The notes below the pieces were generated by a model that worked only from the letters and a program-made list of their open reading frames with translations, did not search any database and was not told the DNA's origin. From NCBI GenBank assembly GCA_024693065.1, contig JAILLP010000024.1, positions 62,001-126,000 on the forward strand: DNA of 64,000 bases. Reading direction: 5' to 3'. The translations under genes and the position numbers were made by a program. This DNA comes from Paludibacteraceae bacterium (GTDB lineage Bacteria > Bacteroidota > Bacteroidia > Bacteroidales > Paludibacteraceae). Positions 27,028-35,720 of the stretch are shown here, in pieces. Positions within the stretch are counted from its first letter, which is position 1, and each line of letters starts with the position of its first letter.

Positions 27028-27813
27028 ATGGGAAAGATCATAGCAATCGCAAATCAGAAAGGTGGCGTAGGGAAAACCACGACAGCCGTCAACTTAGCAG
27101 CATCGTTAGCGGTGTTGGAGAAGAAAGTGTTGATTGTGGATGCGGATCCGCAAGCCAATGCCTCTTCGGGTTTGGGACTTGATGTCCGCAAGTTGAAAAA
27201 AACCGTGTACGAATGCATCTCGGGAGAAATAGACCCGCACGAGGCCATTTACGACACAGAGCTTGATAATCTGAAGATCATTCCGTCCCATGTGGATCTG
27301 GTCGGAGCAGAGGTCGAGATGATCAACCTTGAAGACCGCGAGAAATACATGAAAGCGATGTTGGAGAAGTTGAGGAACGACTACGACTTCATCCTTATCG
27401 ACTGCTGCCCGTCCCTAGGACTAATCACCATCAACTCCCTAACCGCCGCAGATTCCATCATCATCCCAGTACAATGCGAATATTTCGCCTTGGAGGGAAT
27501 CGCGAAGCTGCTCGCCACCATCAAATTGGTGAAGAGCAAGTTGAATCCAGGACTGGAGATCGAAGGCTTCCTGCTGACGATGTACGACGCCCGTACCGCA
27601 CTCAACAGAATGGTTGTGGACGATGTGAGGAAGAACTTCAAGGACATGGTATTCGACACCATCATACAAAGAAACGTACGTTTAGGAGAGGCACCTAGTT
27701 ACGGGAAACCAGTCATCACATATGATGCGGACTCAAGGGGCGCCATCAACTATATGAGTCTGGCTAACGAATTGTTAGTAAGATGTTCAAAAGATGTTAA
27801 CGTAGAAGCATAA
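27028..27813 (+). CDS. parA: Chromosome-partitioning ATPase ParA/Soj
   Basis: ParA drives segregation of the ParB-origin complex by ATP-dependent DNA binding. The 261-residue protein starts at once with the deviant Walker A box ([15 protein letters not shown]) and continues with [30 protein letters not shown] and [14 protein letters not shown], all typical of the short, chromosomal Soj type without an N-terminal HTH. It is followed after 5 bp by parB, so the pair forms an operon. Chromosomal parAB usually lies within some tens of kilobases of the replication origin. Confidence 0.96.
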   Translation: MGKIIAIANQKGGVGKTTTAVNLAASLAVLEKKVLIVDADPQANASSGLGLDVRKLKKTVYECISGEIDPHEAIYDTELDNLKIIPSHVDLVGAEVEMINLEDREKYMKAMLEKLRNDYDFILIDCCPSLGLITINSLTAADSIIIPVQCEYFALEGIAKLLATIKLVKSKLNPGLEIEGFLLTMYDARTALNRMVVDDVRKNFKDMVFDTIIQRNVRLGEAPSYGKPVITYDADSRGAINYMSLANELLVRCSKDVNVEA

Positions 27814-27818
27814 CAGAC

Positions 27819-28718
27819 ATGGCCAAGAAATTCGGAGGTTTGAACCTAAGCAGAGGAATCAACTCAATGATTCCGACGGATGACGACGAGAAAGGAAGCG
27901 TCGCAGGCGCATCGTCCATCAACGACGTGAAAATATCAGAAATAGAGGCCAATCCAGACCAGCCACGTCGCGACTTCGACGAGGAAGCCCTTAATGAATT
28001 GGCGGACTCCATCAAACAGATCGGTGTGGTACAACCCATCACCCTGCGCAAGTTGGCGGAAGGGAAATACCAAATCGTGGCGGGAGAGCGTCGTTTCAGA
28101 GCATCCCAAATCGCAGGATTGGAGAGCATACCCGCCTACATCAGGGAAGTGAACGAATCACAACTAATGGAGATGGCGCTCATCGAGAATATTCAAAGGG
28201 AAGACCTGAATGCGATAGAAGAAGCGCTCGCCTATCAAAACCTGATGGACAAATGCGACTACACGCAAGATCAATTGAGCGAACGTGTGGGCAAAAAACG
28301 CGCCACAGTTGCCAACTACCTGCGATTGCTTAGACTCCCCGCAGAAATACAGATGGCAGTAAAAGACAAGAAGGTAGACATGGGCCACGCCCGCGCCTTA
28401 ATGTCCATCGAAGACCCTGTCGCCCAATTGGAGGTCTACAATCGAATCATCACAGAAGGCTTGTCTGTCCGGAAAGTGGAAGAGATAGCAAAAAACATCA
28501 AGGAAGGAGGTCCAGCGAACACCGTTCCTAAAGGCACCCAAGCCAAAGAACTTCCAGAAGAATATGCAATACTGAAAGAGAGATTGAACGGTTTATTCAA
28601 CACCCCAATCAGTATGACATGCGACAAAAAGGGGAAGGGGAAAATCACCATCCAATTCAACAACGACGATGACTTGTTGAAGATCATGAACATATTCGAC
28701 TCCATAAAGAACTCGTAG
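27819..28718 (+). CDS. parB: Chromosome-partitioning protein ParB/Spo0J
   Basis: ParB binds parS sites, spreads on CTP and loads condensin at the origin. The 299 residues contain the N-terminal catalytic/CTP segment with GERRFRASQIAGL, then MALIENIQREDLNAIEEA, and a helix-turn-helix (YTQDQLSERVGKKRATVANYLRLLRL). The C-terminal dimerisation segment ends in a lysine-rich, strongly charged region. It lies 5 bp after parA. I saw no obvious parS-like 16-bp palindrome in the window, though I could not scan exhaustively. Confidence 0.96.
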   Translation: MAKKFGGLNLSRGINSMIPTDDDEKGSVAGASSINDVKISEIEANPDQPRRDFDEEALNELADSIKQIGVVQPITLRKLAEGKYQIVAGERRFRASQIAGLESIPAYIREVNESQLMEMALIENIQREDLNAIEEALAYQNLMDKCDYTQDQLSERVGKKRATVANYLRLLRLPAEIQMAVKDKKVDMGHARALMSIEDPVAQLEVYNRIITEGLSVRKVEEIAKNIKEGGPANTVPKGTQAKELPEEYAILKERLNGLFNTPISMTCDKKGKGKITIQFNNDDDLLKIMNIFDSIKNS

Positions 28719-28733
28719 ATTAAAGTTGAACTG

Positions 28734-29456
28734 TTGAGAAAGATTAACTCCATATTTGTTTTGCTAGTTGCATTGTTCACCATGGCGACATCCTCCTACG
28801 GGGAAGGGATGGCAGACACTGTCGCCACTGTGTCCGTCCAAGAAGACTCCAGTTTGGTTATCACACCTACTATAGAGCCGACTCAAGAGAAAGAGCAGAC
28901 TAGTCAAACTGCGGAGGTGATCGATTCACCTAAAAAAGCGAAAAAAATAAAATACAAGGAGAACGCATTCATGCCCAACCCGAAACGGGCGACGTGGTAT
29001 GCCATCGTATGTCCTGGATTAGGTCAGATTTACAACCGTAGTTACTGGAAACTTCCAGTCCTATACGGCGGGGTATTGGCATGCACCTACCTCATCACAT
29101 GGAACGGACGCATGTACAACGACTACCGGAATGCCTACCACGACATCATCGACAGCGACCCCAACACAACCAGCTACATGACCTTGTTCCCCACCTACGA
29201 TGGCACTCAGAATTGGTTGCCCAATACATTGAGGACAAAAATGAACAATTACCGCAGGTCAAGAGACATGAGTGTTTTCGCCATCACGATGTTGTACATG
29301 GTGAGTGCGGTAGACGCATTCGTTGACGCACACCTGTATGATTTCACAGTATCAGACGACTTATCGCTCCGTGTGGAGCCAATCATAAACAGTTACGGTA
29401 TGGACCACATGAACAGGAGCAGGTCATTCGGGTTCCGCTGTAACATCACTTTTTAA
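28734..29456 (+). CDS. DUF5683 domain-containing exported protein
   Basis: This is an envelope protein of unknown function. The start is unusual: the frame opens at a TTG (28734), 15 bases after the parB stop, and only this start gives the signal peptide RKINSIFVLLVALFTMATSS; the next in-frame ATG would remove it. A Thr/Glu-rich low-complexity stretch (about 35-75) precedes the DUF5683 domain, with the conserved block PNPKRATWYAIVCPGLGQIYN, a hydrophobic hairpin (YGGVLACTYLITW), and a C-terminal segment VDAHLYDFTVSDDLSL. The gene order parA-parB-DUF5683-lytic transglycosylase is conserved in Bacteroidota, suggesting a link between chromosome segregation and the cell wall. Confidence 0.88.
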   Translation: MRKINSIFVLLVALFTMATSSYGEGMADTVATVSVQEDSSLVITPTIEPTQEKEQTSQTAEVIDSPKKAKKIKYKENAFMPNPKRATWYAIVCPGLGQIYNRSYWKLPVLYGGVLACTYLITWNGRMYNDYRNAYHDIIDSDPNTTSYMTLFPTYDGTQNWLPNTLRTKMNNYRRSRDMSVFAITMLYMVSAVDAFVDAHLYDFTVSDDLSLRVEPIINSYGMDHMNRSRSFGFRCNITF

Positions 29457-29468
29457 GAGAAAGGAATA

Positions 29469-30848
29469 ATGTTAAAGCATTTATGGACAATCATCGCATT
29501 GGTCGTGGCAAGCGCCAATGTGATGGCACAAGACGAAGAAGTTGAAGTAGAAGGCGATGCGTCAGAAAGCGAAGTCATCGCCCAAGAAGAGGAAATCGAG
29601 GAACAGGAAGAGCAAGCAGACTTGGCCTTCATCGACTCGGTGGAGTCCGCAAACGCGAAAGGGGACACCATCAAAATATATTCGGATCTCCCTGTCGGCT
29701 TCGACAACAAAATGGATAGTCTACTGAACGAGTACTACAAATCCGTCATCGTAACGCCTAAAAGACGCAAATGCGTATCGGACAGCATCGGAGTGGGCTG
29801 CAGCGACGAAGTCTACATCGCCAGACTGCAGAAGATTCCAGCCATCATGGAACTCGCCTACAACCCTATCGTAAAGAAACACATTGAATTATACGTGCTG
29901 AAACGCCGCAAACAGGTGGAGAACATGTTGGGCATCGGCGAATACTACTTCCCCATCTTCGAACAGGAGTTGGAGGCAGCCAGACTTCCACTCGAACTGA
30001 AATACCTGCCAGTCATCGAGTCGGCTCTCAACCCATTGGCATTCTCCCGCGCAGGTGCATCCGGTCTTTGGCAGTTCATGTACGGGACAGGCAAACTGTA
30101 CGGATTGGAGGGCAACAGCCTGGTGGACGAAAGACGTGACCCTATCAAGGCCACTCATGCGGCAGTTCGTTTCTTAGGCGACCTCTACAAAATCTACGGA
30201 GACTGGTCGCTCGTGATCGCCGCCTATAACTGCGGTCCGGGCAACGTGAACAAGGCCATCAAACGGGCGAACGGAAAGAAAGACTACTGGGCCATCTACC
30301 CTTACCTGCCATTGGAGACCAGAGGCTACGTGCCGGCCTTCATCGCCGCCACCTACGCCATGACCTACTACAAGGAACATAACATCTGCCCTGCGAAGAT
30401 GCAGATGCCAGTGTTGTGCGACACGATCAGGCTGAAGGAGAGGGTCCACTTGGGACAGATAGCGGAGGTGATGAAAATAGACATCAAGCTCCTTCGTAGC
30501 CTCAACCCGCAATATAGAAAGGATATCATCCCTGGCAACGGAGAGGTGTACACATTGTGTCTCCCGCAGAAAAGCATAAGTAGCTTCATCGACCAGAAGG
30601 ACTCCATCATCGCCTACAAAGCCGACTCGTTCGCCTTGAACAGAGCGGTGGTGCTCCCTGCAAAGGCAGACCCGTACTACAGGGGCATGAGGGGCGGAGC
30701 CATCGGCAAGGGAGTGTACATCGTGAAGAAGGGTGACTCCCTCTCCTCCATCGCAAAACGCAGAAAGGTTTCCGTCGCTAAGCTGAAGCAGTGGAACAAT
30801 CTGAAGTCCGACAGAATACGCGCAGGCCAGCGGTTGAGGATAAGATGA
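29469..30848 (+). CDS. mltD: Membrane-bound lytic murein transglycosylase D-like protein with one LysM domain
   Basis: This enzyme cleaves peptidoglycan glycan strands and forms 1,6-anhydro ends. A signal peptide (residues 1-20) is followed by an acidic, Glu-rich segment (21-50), then the GH23 domain with catalytic Glu184 in LPVIESALNPLAFS, GASGLWQFM, VIAAYNCGPGNV and ETRGYVPAFIAATY. A partial LysM-like segment lies near 330-370 and a full LysM domain (YIVKKGDSLSSIAKRRKVS) at the C-terminus. It is the fourth gene of the parA cluster, 12 bp after DUF5683. In other Bacteroidales a relA/spoT gene often follows; here the trp operon does. Confidence 0.92.
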   Translation: MLKHLWTIIALVVASANVMAQDEEVEVEGDASESEVIAQEEEIEEQEEQADLAFIDSVESANAKGDTIKIYSDLPVGFDNKMDSLLNEYYKSVIVTPKRRKCVSDSIGVGCSDEVYIARLQKIPAIMELAYNPIVKKHIELYVLKRRKQVENMLGIGEYYFPIFEQELEAARLPLELKYLPVIESALNPLAFSRAGASGLWQFMYGTGKLYGLEGNSLVDERRDPIKATHAAVRFLGDLYKIYGDWSLVIAAYNCGPGNVNKAIKRANGKKDYWAIYPYLPLETRGYVPAFIAATYAMTYYKEHNICPAKMQMPVLCDTIRLKERVHLGQIAEVMKIDIKLLRSLNPQYRKDIIPGNGEVYTLCLPQKSISSFIDQKDSIIAYKADSFALNRAVVLPAKADPYYRGMRGGAIGKGVYIVKKGDSLSSIAKRRKVSVAKLKQWNNLKSDRIRAGQRLRIR

Positions 30849-30851
30849 TGT

Positions 30852-30872
30852 GAGTTAAGAGTTAAGAATTAA
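30852..30872 (+). repeat. Intergenic 7-bp tandem repeat (3 units)
   Basis: GAGTTAA, GAGTTAA, GAATTAA immediately after the lytic transglycosylase stop codon. It belongs to the same heptamer family as the copies at 5314 and 43663. Confidence 0.85.
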
Positions 30873-30983
30873 AACCAACCAAAATAGTAAATTGTAAATA
30901 ACTAAATAGTAAATATTTACATATATTCTATATGACAAATAAATTTCCCACAAATGTAGTCACATCAATTTCTCGTCGATTCC
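30873..30983. other. AT-rich spacer between the parA cluster and the trp promoter
   Basis: This part of the 378-bp gene-free stretch holds no ORF I can support. It contains a 12-base palindrome GTAAATATTTAC (30909-30920), which could be a regulator site, and otherwise AT-rich sequence. No intrinsic terminator for the upstream operon is evident. Confidence 0.45.
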
Positions 30984-31015
30984 CTTGCATTTCAAAAATT
31001 AAACGATTACATTTG
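30984..31015 (+). promoter_or_regulatory. Promoter of the trp operon
   Basis: CTTG (30984-30987), 20 bases, TACATTTG (31008-31015) followed by CGG. This is a good Bacteroidota promoter and places the transcript start near 31022, about 13 bases before the leader peptide ATG. Confidence 0.75.
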
Positions 31016-31034
31016 CGGTGTAAAATTTGCAGAT

Positions 31035-31112
31035 ATGGTATACAAAGTAAACACAAACATAGCTAACAGCCTTTATTGGTGGCGCCCGTCTCTCTTTCAA
31101 TCCCGGAGGTGA
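31035..31112 (+). CDS. trpL: trp operon leader peptide with tandem Trp codons
   Basis: This is a 25-codon ORF too short for the ORF track. It runs from ATG 31035 to TGA 31110-31112 and contains SLYWWRPS, with TGG TGG at 31077-31082. Two adjacent Trp codons in a short leader, placed between a promoter and a strong terminator ahead of trpE, form the arrangement of ribosome-mediated attenuation known from enterobacterial trp operons. The sequence directly after the Trp codons (CGCCCGTCTC, 31083-31092) can pair imperfectly with GAGGTGAGCG (31106-31115), a candidate 1:2 hairpin that overlaps the stop codon. The peptide has no other expected function. Confidence 0.85.
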   Translation: MVYKVNTNIANSLYWWRPSLFQSRR

Positions 31113-31145
31113 GCGAGTGCTTGTGTGTATATCTAAACAATATAG

Positions 31146-31182
31146 AAGCCCGTTGGAAATCTCCAACGGGCTTTCTTTTTTT
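31146..31182 (+). terminator. trp operon attenuator (intrinsic terminator in the leader)
   Basis: There is a perfect 12-bp stem, AAGCCCGTTGGA (31146-31157) with TCCAACGGGCTT (31162-31173), a 4-base loop and TTTCTTTTTTT. It lies 33 bases after the leader peptide stop and 45 bases before trpE, where a terminator only makes sense if it is conditional. GCCCGT in the stem's left arm is repeated at 31084-31089 just after the Trp codons, so that segment could compete for the right arm. A complete antiterminator is not obvious by eye. Confidence 0.9.
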
Positions 31183-31226
31183 AGCATTCCAACAAGAAAA
31201 AACAAATAAAAAATAATACAGTAAAA

Positions 31227-32633
31227 ATGAAGAGATTTAGTTATTCCATTCAAAGCAAGAAGATACTTGCAGACATGTACACTCCAGTCAGTGTATACAT
31301 GCGCCTACGCGACATGTACAGTTGCAGTGCGCTCATGGAGAGTTCCGACTACCACAGCATGGAGAACGCCCGTTCCTACATAGGCGTCTCCCCTATCGCC
31401 TCCATCGCCATCGGGCATGGGAAGTCAGAGATGACCTTCCCGGACGGTTCGGTCGTGAAGGGGGAGATCTCGGAGAAGTGCCACGTGGACAAGGTGATCC
31501 GCGAGTTCATGTCGTGCTTCGACATCCAAGGAGGCGAAGACCTACACTGCGGCCTCTTCGGCTACACCTCCTTCAATGCGGTGCGCTACTTCGAGAACAT
31601 CGCCGTGAAGGATGAGACCCAGACCAAGAACGACGCACCGGACATCCTGTACGTCTTGTTCAAGAACATCGTCGAGTTTGACCACTACAACAGCTCACTC
31701 AAAATCATCTCCCTCTGCGCCGACGGAGAAGCGTCTGACTTGGCGCTCATCGAACGTCAAATGAACCGCACCAACATCCGGGCGTATGACTTCCATCCTG
31801 TGGGTGAGACCACCAGCACGCTGACTGACGAGGAGCACAAGGCAAACATCCGCAAGGGTATCGAGCACTGCCTGCGAGGTGACGTCTTTCAAATCGTTCT
31901 TTCAAGACGATTCATCCAACGTTTCGAAGGTGACGATTTCAAGCTCTACCGTGCTTTGCGCAGCATCAACCCTTCCCCTTACTTGTTCTACTTCGATATG
32001 GGAGGCTTCCGCATCTTCGGATCATCGCCTGAGACCCACTGCCGCATCATCGGCAGCAAGCGCAGGGCTTACATCGATCCGATAGCGGGCACGACCAAGC
32101 GCACGGGCAATGCGGAGATCGACGCACAAAACGCTCAATACCTGAGAAATGACCCGAAAGAGAACGCCGAACACGTGATGCTGGTCGACTTGGCCCGCAA
32201 CGACCTGAGCCGCAACTGCCACGGTGTGAAGGTGGATTTCTACAAGGATATGCAATACTACAGCCACGTCATCCATTTGGTGAGCCGTGTGAGCGGAGAG
32301 CTCGACGCAGACGCGGACCCGATCCGCACCTTTATAGACACCTTCCCTGCCGGCACGCTCTCCGGTGCGCCTAAGGTACGCGCCATGCAGCTCATCAGCG
32401 AATACGAGCCTCATAACCGTGGCGCCTACGGAGGTTGCGTCGGCATCATCGGCTTCGACGGTTCCCTCAACCAAGCAATCACTATCCGCACATTCGTCAG
32501 CCGTAACAATGAACTCTGGTTCCAGGCGGGCGGCGGTATCGTGGCGAAGAGCAACGAGGAATATGAGCTTCAGGAGGTGAACAACAAACTGGGCGCCCTC
32601 AAGAAGGCTATTGAGATGGCAGAAACAATGTAA
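31227..32633 (+). CDS. trpE: Anthranilate synthase component I
   Basis: TrpE makes anthranilate from chorismate, using ammonia delivered by TrpG. The 468-residue protein carries the chorismate-binding core DPIAGTTKRTGN, HVMLVDLARNDLSR and GTLSGAPKVRAM, ending in FQAGGGIVAKSNEEYELQEV. Near the N-terminus SALMESSDYHSMENARS matches the LLES-type element that binds tryptophan in feedback-inhibited enzymes. It is the first structural gene after the attenuator. Para-aminobenzoate synthases are related, but the complete trp operon context settles the call. Confidence 0.97.
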   Translation: MKRFSYSIQSKKILADMYTPVSVYMRLRDMYSCSALMESSDYHSMENARSYIGVSPIASIAIGHGKSEMTFPDGSVVKGEISEKCHVDKVIREFMSCFDIQGGEDLHCGLFGYTSFNAVRYFENIAVKDETQTKNDAPDILYVLFKNIVEFDHYNSSLKIISLCADGEASDLALIERQMNRTNIRAYDFHPVGETTSTLTDEEHKANIRKGIEHCLRGDVFQIVLSRRFIQRFEGDDFKLYRALRSINPSPYLFYFDMGGFRIFGSSPETHCRIIGSKRRAYIDPIAGTTKRTGNAEIDAQNAQYLRNDPKENAEHVMLVDLARNDLSRNCHGVKVDFYKDMQYYSHVIHLVSRVSGELDADADPIRTFIDTFPAGTLSGAPKVRAMQLISEYEPHNRGAYGGCVGIIGFDGSLNQAITIRTFVSRNNELWFQAGGGIVAKSNEEYELQEVNNKLGALKKAIEMAETM

Positions 32634-32654
32634 AATACTTAAAAAGAAAAGATT

Positions 32655-33218
32655 ATGAAAATCGTCATAATAGATAACTACGACTCATTCACCTACAATT
32701 TGTACCATTTGCTGCGTGAAGTAGGTGCCGACACCAGCGTCGTGCGCAACGACAAGTTCGCTTTGCCCGACCTTGAAATATATGATAAAATCGTGCTTTC
32801 GCCTGGTCCTGGAATCCCTTCCGAGGCGGGTCTGCTGCTCGACACGATCGATCGGTACGCAGGCAAGAAACCTATCCTTGGCGTGTGCCTCGGACACCAG
32901 GCCATCGGTCAATACTTCGGAGCGGAACTCACCAACCTGACGGACGTGTTCCATGGTGTGCAGACGGATGTGCGCCGCACCAACGACGACTATCTGTTCA
33001 ACGGATTGCCGGAGAGATTCCCTGTAGGAAGATACCACTCATGGGTAGTGGACGCCAAGACGATGCCTAACACGCTGGAGGTGACCGCCACGAGCGACGA
33101 GGGCTTGGTGATGGCACTGAAACACAAGGAGTATGACATCCACGGCATACAATTCCACCCAGAGTCGGTACTCACCCCCGACGGAAAAAAAATCATCGAG
33201 AATTTTATAAACAAATAA
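32655..33218 (+). CDS. trpG: Anthranilate synthase component II (glutamine amidotransferase)
   Basis: TrpG hydrolyses glutamine and channels ammonia to TrpE. The 187-residue class I amidotransferase has the nucleophile in GVCLGHQAIG (Cys78) and the His/Glu pair in GIQFHPESVLTPDG. The start IVIIDNYDSFTYNLYH is diagnostic of the TrpG/PabA type. It follows trpE by 21 bp and is a separate gene, not fused to trpD. The protein could also serve PabB, as in some bacteria. Confidence 0.97.
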   Translation: MKIVIIDNYDSFTYNLYHLLREVGADTSVVRNDKFALPDLEIYDKIVLSPGPGIPSEAGLLLDTIDRYAGKKPILGVCLGHQAIGQYFGAELTNLTDVFHGVQTDVRRTNDDYLFNGLPERFPVGRYHSWVVDAKTMPNTLEVTATSDEGLVMALKHKEYDIHGIQFHPESVLTPDGKKIIENFINK

Positions 33219-33230
33219 ACCCATACGATC

Positions 33231-34232
33231 ATGAAACAGATATTATCACGTCTGGTGCTCCACGAGGAGCTGACATCCGAAGAAACAGAACAGATACTCA
33301 TAGGCATTACGCAAGGAAAATATAGCAATGAGCAGATCTCCGCACTCATCATGGCGCTCCAAATGAGGGGAATCAGCGTGGACGAACTACTTGGGTTCCG
33401 GAAGGGAATCCTCAGCACAGGTGTACATGTGGATCTATCCCCCTATAAACCCATCGATATCGTAGGAACGGGCGGTGACGGAAAAAACACGTTCAACATC
33501 TCCACCTGCGCCTGCTTCGTTGTCGCTGGTGCCGGCTACAAGGTGGCTAAGCACGGTAACTACGCCTCGACCTCCGTCAGTGGAGCGAGCAACGTGATCG
33601 AAAACCACGACGTGAAGTTCACCAACGACAACGACAAGCTCAAGCGAAGCATCGAGGAATGCGGCTTCGTCTATCTGCATGCGCAACTCTTCGCCACCGC
33701 CATGAAGCATGTGGGTGGCATCCGCAAAGCCTTGCAGATTCCAACCTTCTTCAACCTGCTTGGCCCATTGGTTAACCCATGCCAGCCAAGCTACCAGTTG
33801 CTGGGTGTAGCCAACCTCGACCAAATGCGTCTCTACAGCAACGCATACCAGAAAATCGGCATCGGCTATGGCATCGTGAACAGCCTCGACGGCTATGATG
33901 AGATATCGTTGACGGGCGACTTCAAGGTGGTGACCAACAGCATGGAGAAGATTTACAAGCCAATGGACGTTAAGATGCCTATCTCCAACGTGGCAGACCT
34001 CAGCGGATCGAGCCGTCAAACCATCGAAGACGCGAAGAAAGTATTCGATGACGTTTTGGAGGGCAATGCGACAGAGAGCCAGATGAACGTGGTGATCATC
34101 AATGCCGCCTTCGCCATCAAGGTGATGGAGCCTGAGAAGGAAATCGACGAGTGCATCGCGATCGCCACGGAATCGCTCAAGTCAGGCAAGGCATTGTCCG
34201 TCTTGAAGAAATACATTGCCTTAAATTCTTGA
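33231..34232 (+). CDS. trpD: Anthranilate phosphoribosyltransferase
   Basis: TrpD joins anthranilate to PRPP. The 333-residue protein shows the PRPP-binding GTGGDGKNTFNIST, then KHGNYASTS and the substrate region LFATAMKHVGGIRKAL, followed by NLLGPLVNPCQPSYQLLGV. Length and motifs are ordinary. It lies 12 bp downstream of trpG and 30 bp upstream of trpC in the operon. Confidence 0.97.
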   Translation: MKQILSRLVLHEELTSEETEQILIGITQGKYSNEQISALIMALQMRGISVDELLGFRKGILSTGVHVDLSPYKPIDIVGTGGDGKNTFNISTCACFVVAGAGYKVAKHGNYASTSVSGASNVIENHDVKFTNDNDKLKRSIEECGFVYLHAQLFATAMKHVGGIRKALQIPTFFNLLGPLVNPCQPSYQLLGVANLDQMRLYSNAYQKIGIGYGIVNSLDGYDEISLTGDFKVVTNSMEKIYKPMDVKMPISNVADLSGSSRQTIEDAKKVFDDVLEGNATESQMNVVIINAAFAIKVMEPEKEIDECIAIATESLKSGKALSVLKKYIALNS

Positions 34233-34262
34233 TTATAAATATTTTATTTAACGATTCAAGAC

Positions 34263-35063
34263 ATGAACAATTATCTGGAAAGAATCATGGCGACGAAAGG
34301 CGAATGTGTGGCCGAGGCGAAGCGGAAGGTCTCCCTTGAGGAGGTGAAGGCTATGTGCCGCGACGTACGCCCCTGCTTCTCCCTCTCGGAGAACCTGCGG
34401 AAACGCAACGGTATCATCGCCGAGTTCAAGCGCCAGTCACCTTCGAAAGGGGTGATCCACGGAGGCATAACGCCCAAGCAGGTGGTCGGATGCTACGAGC
34501 AGGCAGGCGTGAGCGCCGTTTCCGTGCTCACGGACACCCAGTTCTTCGGAGGCTCCATCGCGGACCTGCGGGAGGCGGCGTCGGTGCTCAACATCCCTAT
34601 CCTCCGCAAAGAGTTCATCAACGACCCATACCAAGTCTACGAAGCCCGTGCCAACGGAGCCTCCGCCATATTGCTCATCGCAGCGGTGCTCGAACGTGCG
34701 CAGGCACAGGATTTGGCCGCCTTGGCCAATGAGCTCGGTCTAGAGGTGTTGTTGGAGCTCCATGACGAAGAAGAGTTGGCATATATCACACCAGAAACCA
34801 ATGTGGTAGGAATCAATAACCGAAATCTTCGTACCTTTGAGGTCGATTTGAACCACTCCATCTCCATGGCCTCCTCCCTGCCCAAAGAGACGCCCAAGGT
34901 GTCTGAGAGCGGCATACGGAGCATAGACAACATGGTGACGCTTCGGAACGGAGGGTTCGACGGATTCCTGATCGGTGAAAACTTCATGGCGGCGGAGAAC
35001 CCTGGGCAAGCCTGCATAACGTTCTGCAAAGAGTATACGGACCGTTTATCACAAGGGAAATGA
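34263..35063 (+). CDS. trpC: Indole-3-glycerol-phosphate synthase
   Basis: TrpC closes the indole ring from carboxyphenylaminodeoxyribulose phosphate, a TIM-barrel decarboxylase reaction. The 266 residues include IIAEFKRQSPSKGVI (catalytic Lys), VSVLTDTQFFGGS, ILRKEFINDPYQVYEAR, VVGINNRNLRTFEVD and SESGIRS. It overlaps trpF by 4 bp (ATGA), so the two are translationally coupled while remaining separate polypeptides, unlike the fused TrpCF of E. coli. Confidence 0.97.
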   Translation: MNNYLERIMATKGECVAEAKRKVSLEEVKAMCRDVRPCFSLSENLRKRNGIIAEFKRQSPSKGVIHGGITPKQVVGCYEQAGVSAVSVLTDTQFFGGSIADLREAASVLNIPILRKEFINDPYQVYEARANGASAILLIAAVLERAQAQDLAALANELGLEVLLELHDEEELAYITPETNVVGINNRNLRTFEVDLNHSISMASSLPKETPKVSESGIRSIDNMVTLRNGGFDGFLIGENFMAAENPGQACITFCKEYTDRLSQGK

Positions 35064-35689
35064 GCGACGCACCGTTGAAAATAAAGGTTTGTGGGATGGC
35101 CGATGCAGAGAACCTGGCCCAGTTGGCCCGCTTGAAGCCGGACTACGTAGGGTTCATCTTCTACCCGAAGTCTAGCCGATACGTGGTGGAACGCTTGTCC
35201 GCCGAGGCGCTTAACGTGTTGCCTAGAGACACGAAAAGAGTGGGCGTCTTCGTCTCCGAGAAGCCAGAAACGCTCCTCGCCCTCGCGAAGGAGTATGGGC
35301 TCGACTACGTGCAGCTGCACGGTGACGAGAGCGTCGAATACTGCCAGAGCATCAGGCAACAGGGATTGAAGGTGATCAAGGTCTTCCGTGTCTCCACGGC
35401 GGACGATCTGGCGACGGTTGCGAAGTATGCCCAATGTGCCGACCTCTTCTTGTTCGACACCAAGACACCGCTGTATGGCGGGTGCGGGCAGGAGTTTGAC
35501 TGGACCATCCTTGAGCAAGCCCAAGTCCCTCTGCCGTGGCTGATTTCAGGAGGCATATCTGCCGATAACATCCAGCGGGCCTGCCAAACAGGCGCATTCG
35601 CCGTAGACCTGAACAGCAGGTTCGAGACCGCCCCAGGCGTGAAGGACATCCCATTGCTTGAAAGATGTTTTGAATTAATACGTAAATAA
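35060..35689 (+). CDS. trpF: Phosphoribosylanthranilate isomerase
   Basis: TrpF performs the Amadori rearrangement before TrpC. The 209-residue barrel has the catalytic cysteine in IKVCGMADAEN (Cys11), then VGFIFYPKSSRYV, YVQLHGDES and the C-terminal aspartate in FAVDLNSRFETAPGVKD. The start overlaps the trpC stop. The following gap to trpB is 31 bp. Confidence 0.96.
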   Translation: MSDAPLKIKVCGMADAENLAQLARLKPDYVGFIFYPKSSRYVVERLSAEALNVLPRDTKRVGVFVSEKPETLLALAKEYGLDYVQLHGDESVEYCQSIRQQGLKVIKVFRVSTADDLATVAKYAQCADLFLFDTKTPLYGGCGQEFDWTILEQAQVPLPWLISGGISADNIQRACQTGAFAVDLNSRFETAPGVKDIPLLERCFELIRK

Positions 35690-35720
35690 CAGATTTTTAA
35701 ATTATTAAACAGATAAATAT

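Noticed and set aside
31083-31157. Complete antiterminator pairing in the trp leader
   Set aside because: I looked for a segment able to pair with the left arm of the terminator; the best by-eye match is only four bases (GCTT with AAGC) plus mismatches, so I do not claim one.
30999-31253. 84-codon minus-strand ORF across the trp leader
   Set aside because: It runs antisense through the leader peptide, attenuator and trpE start; no supporting motif, and the plus-strand elements explain the sequence.
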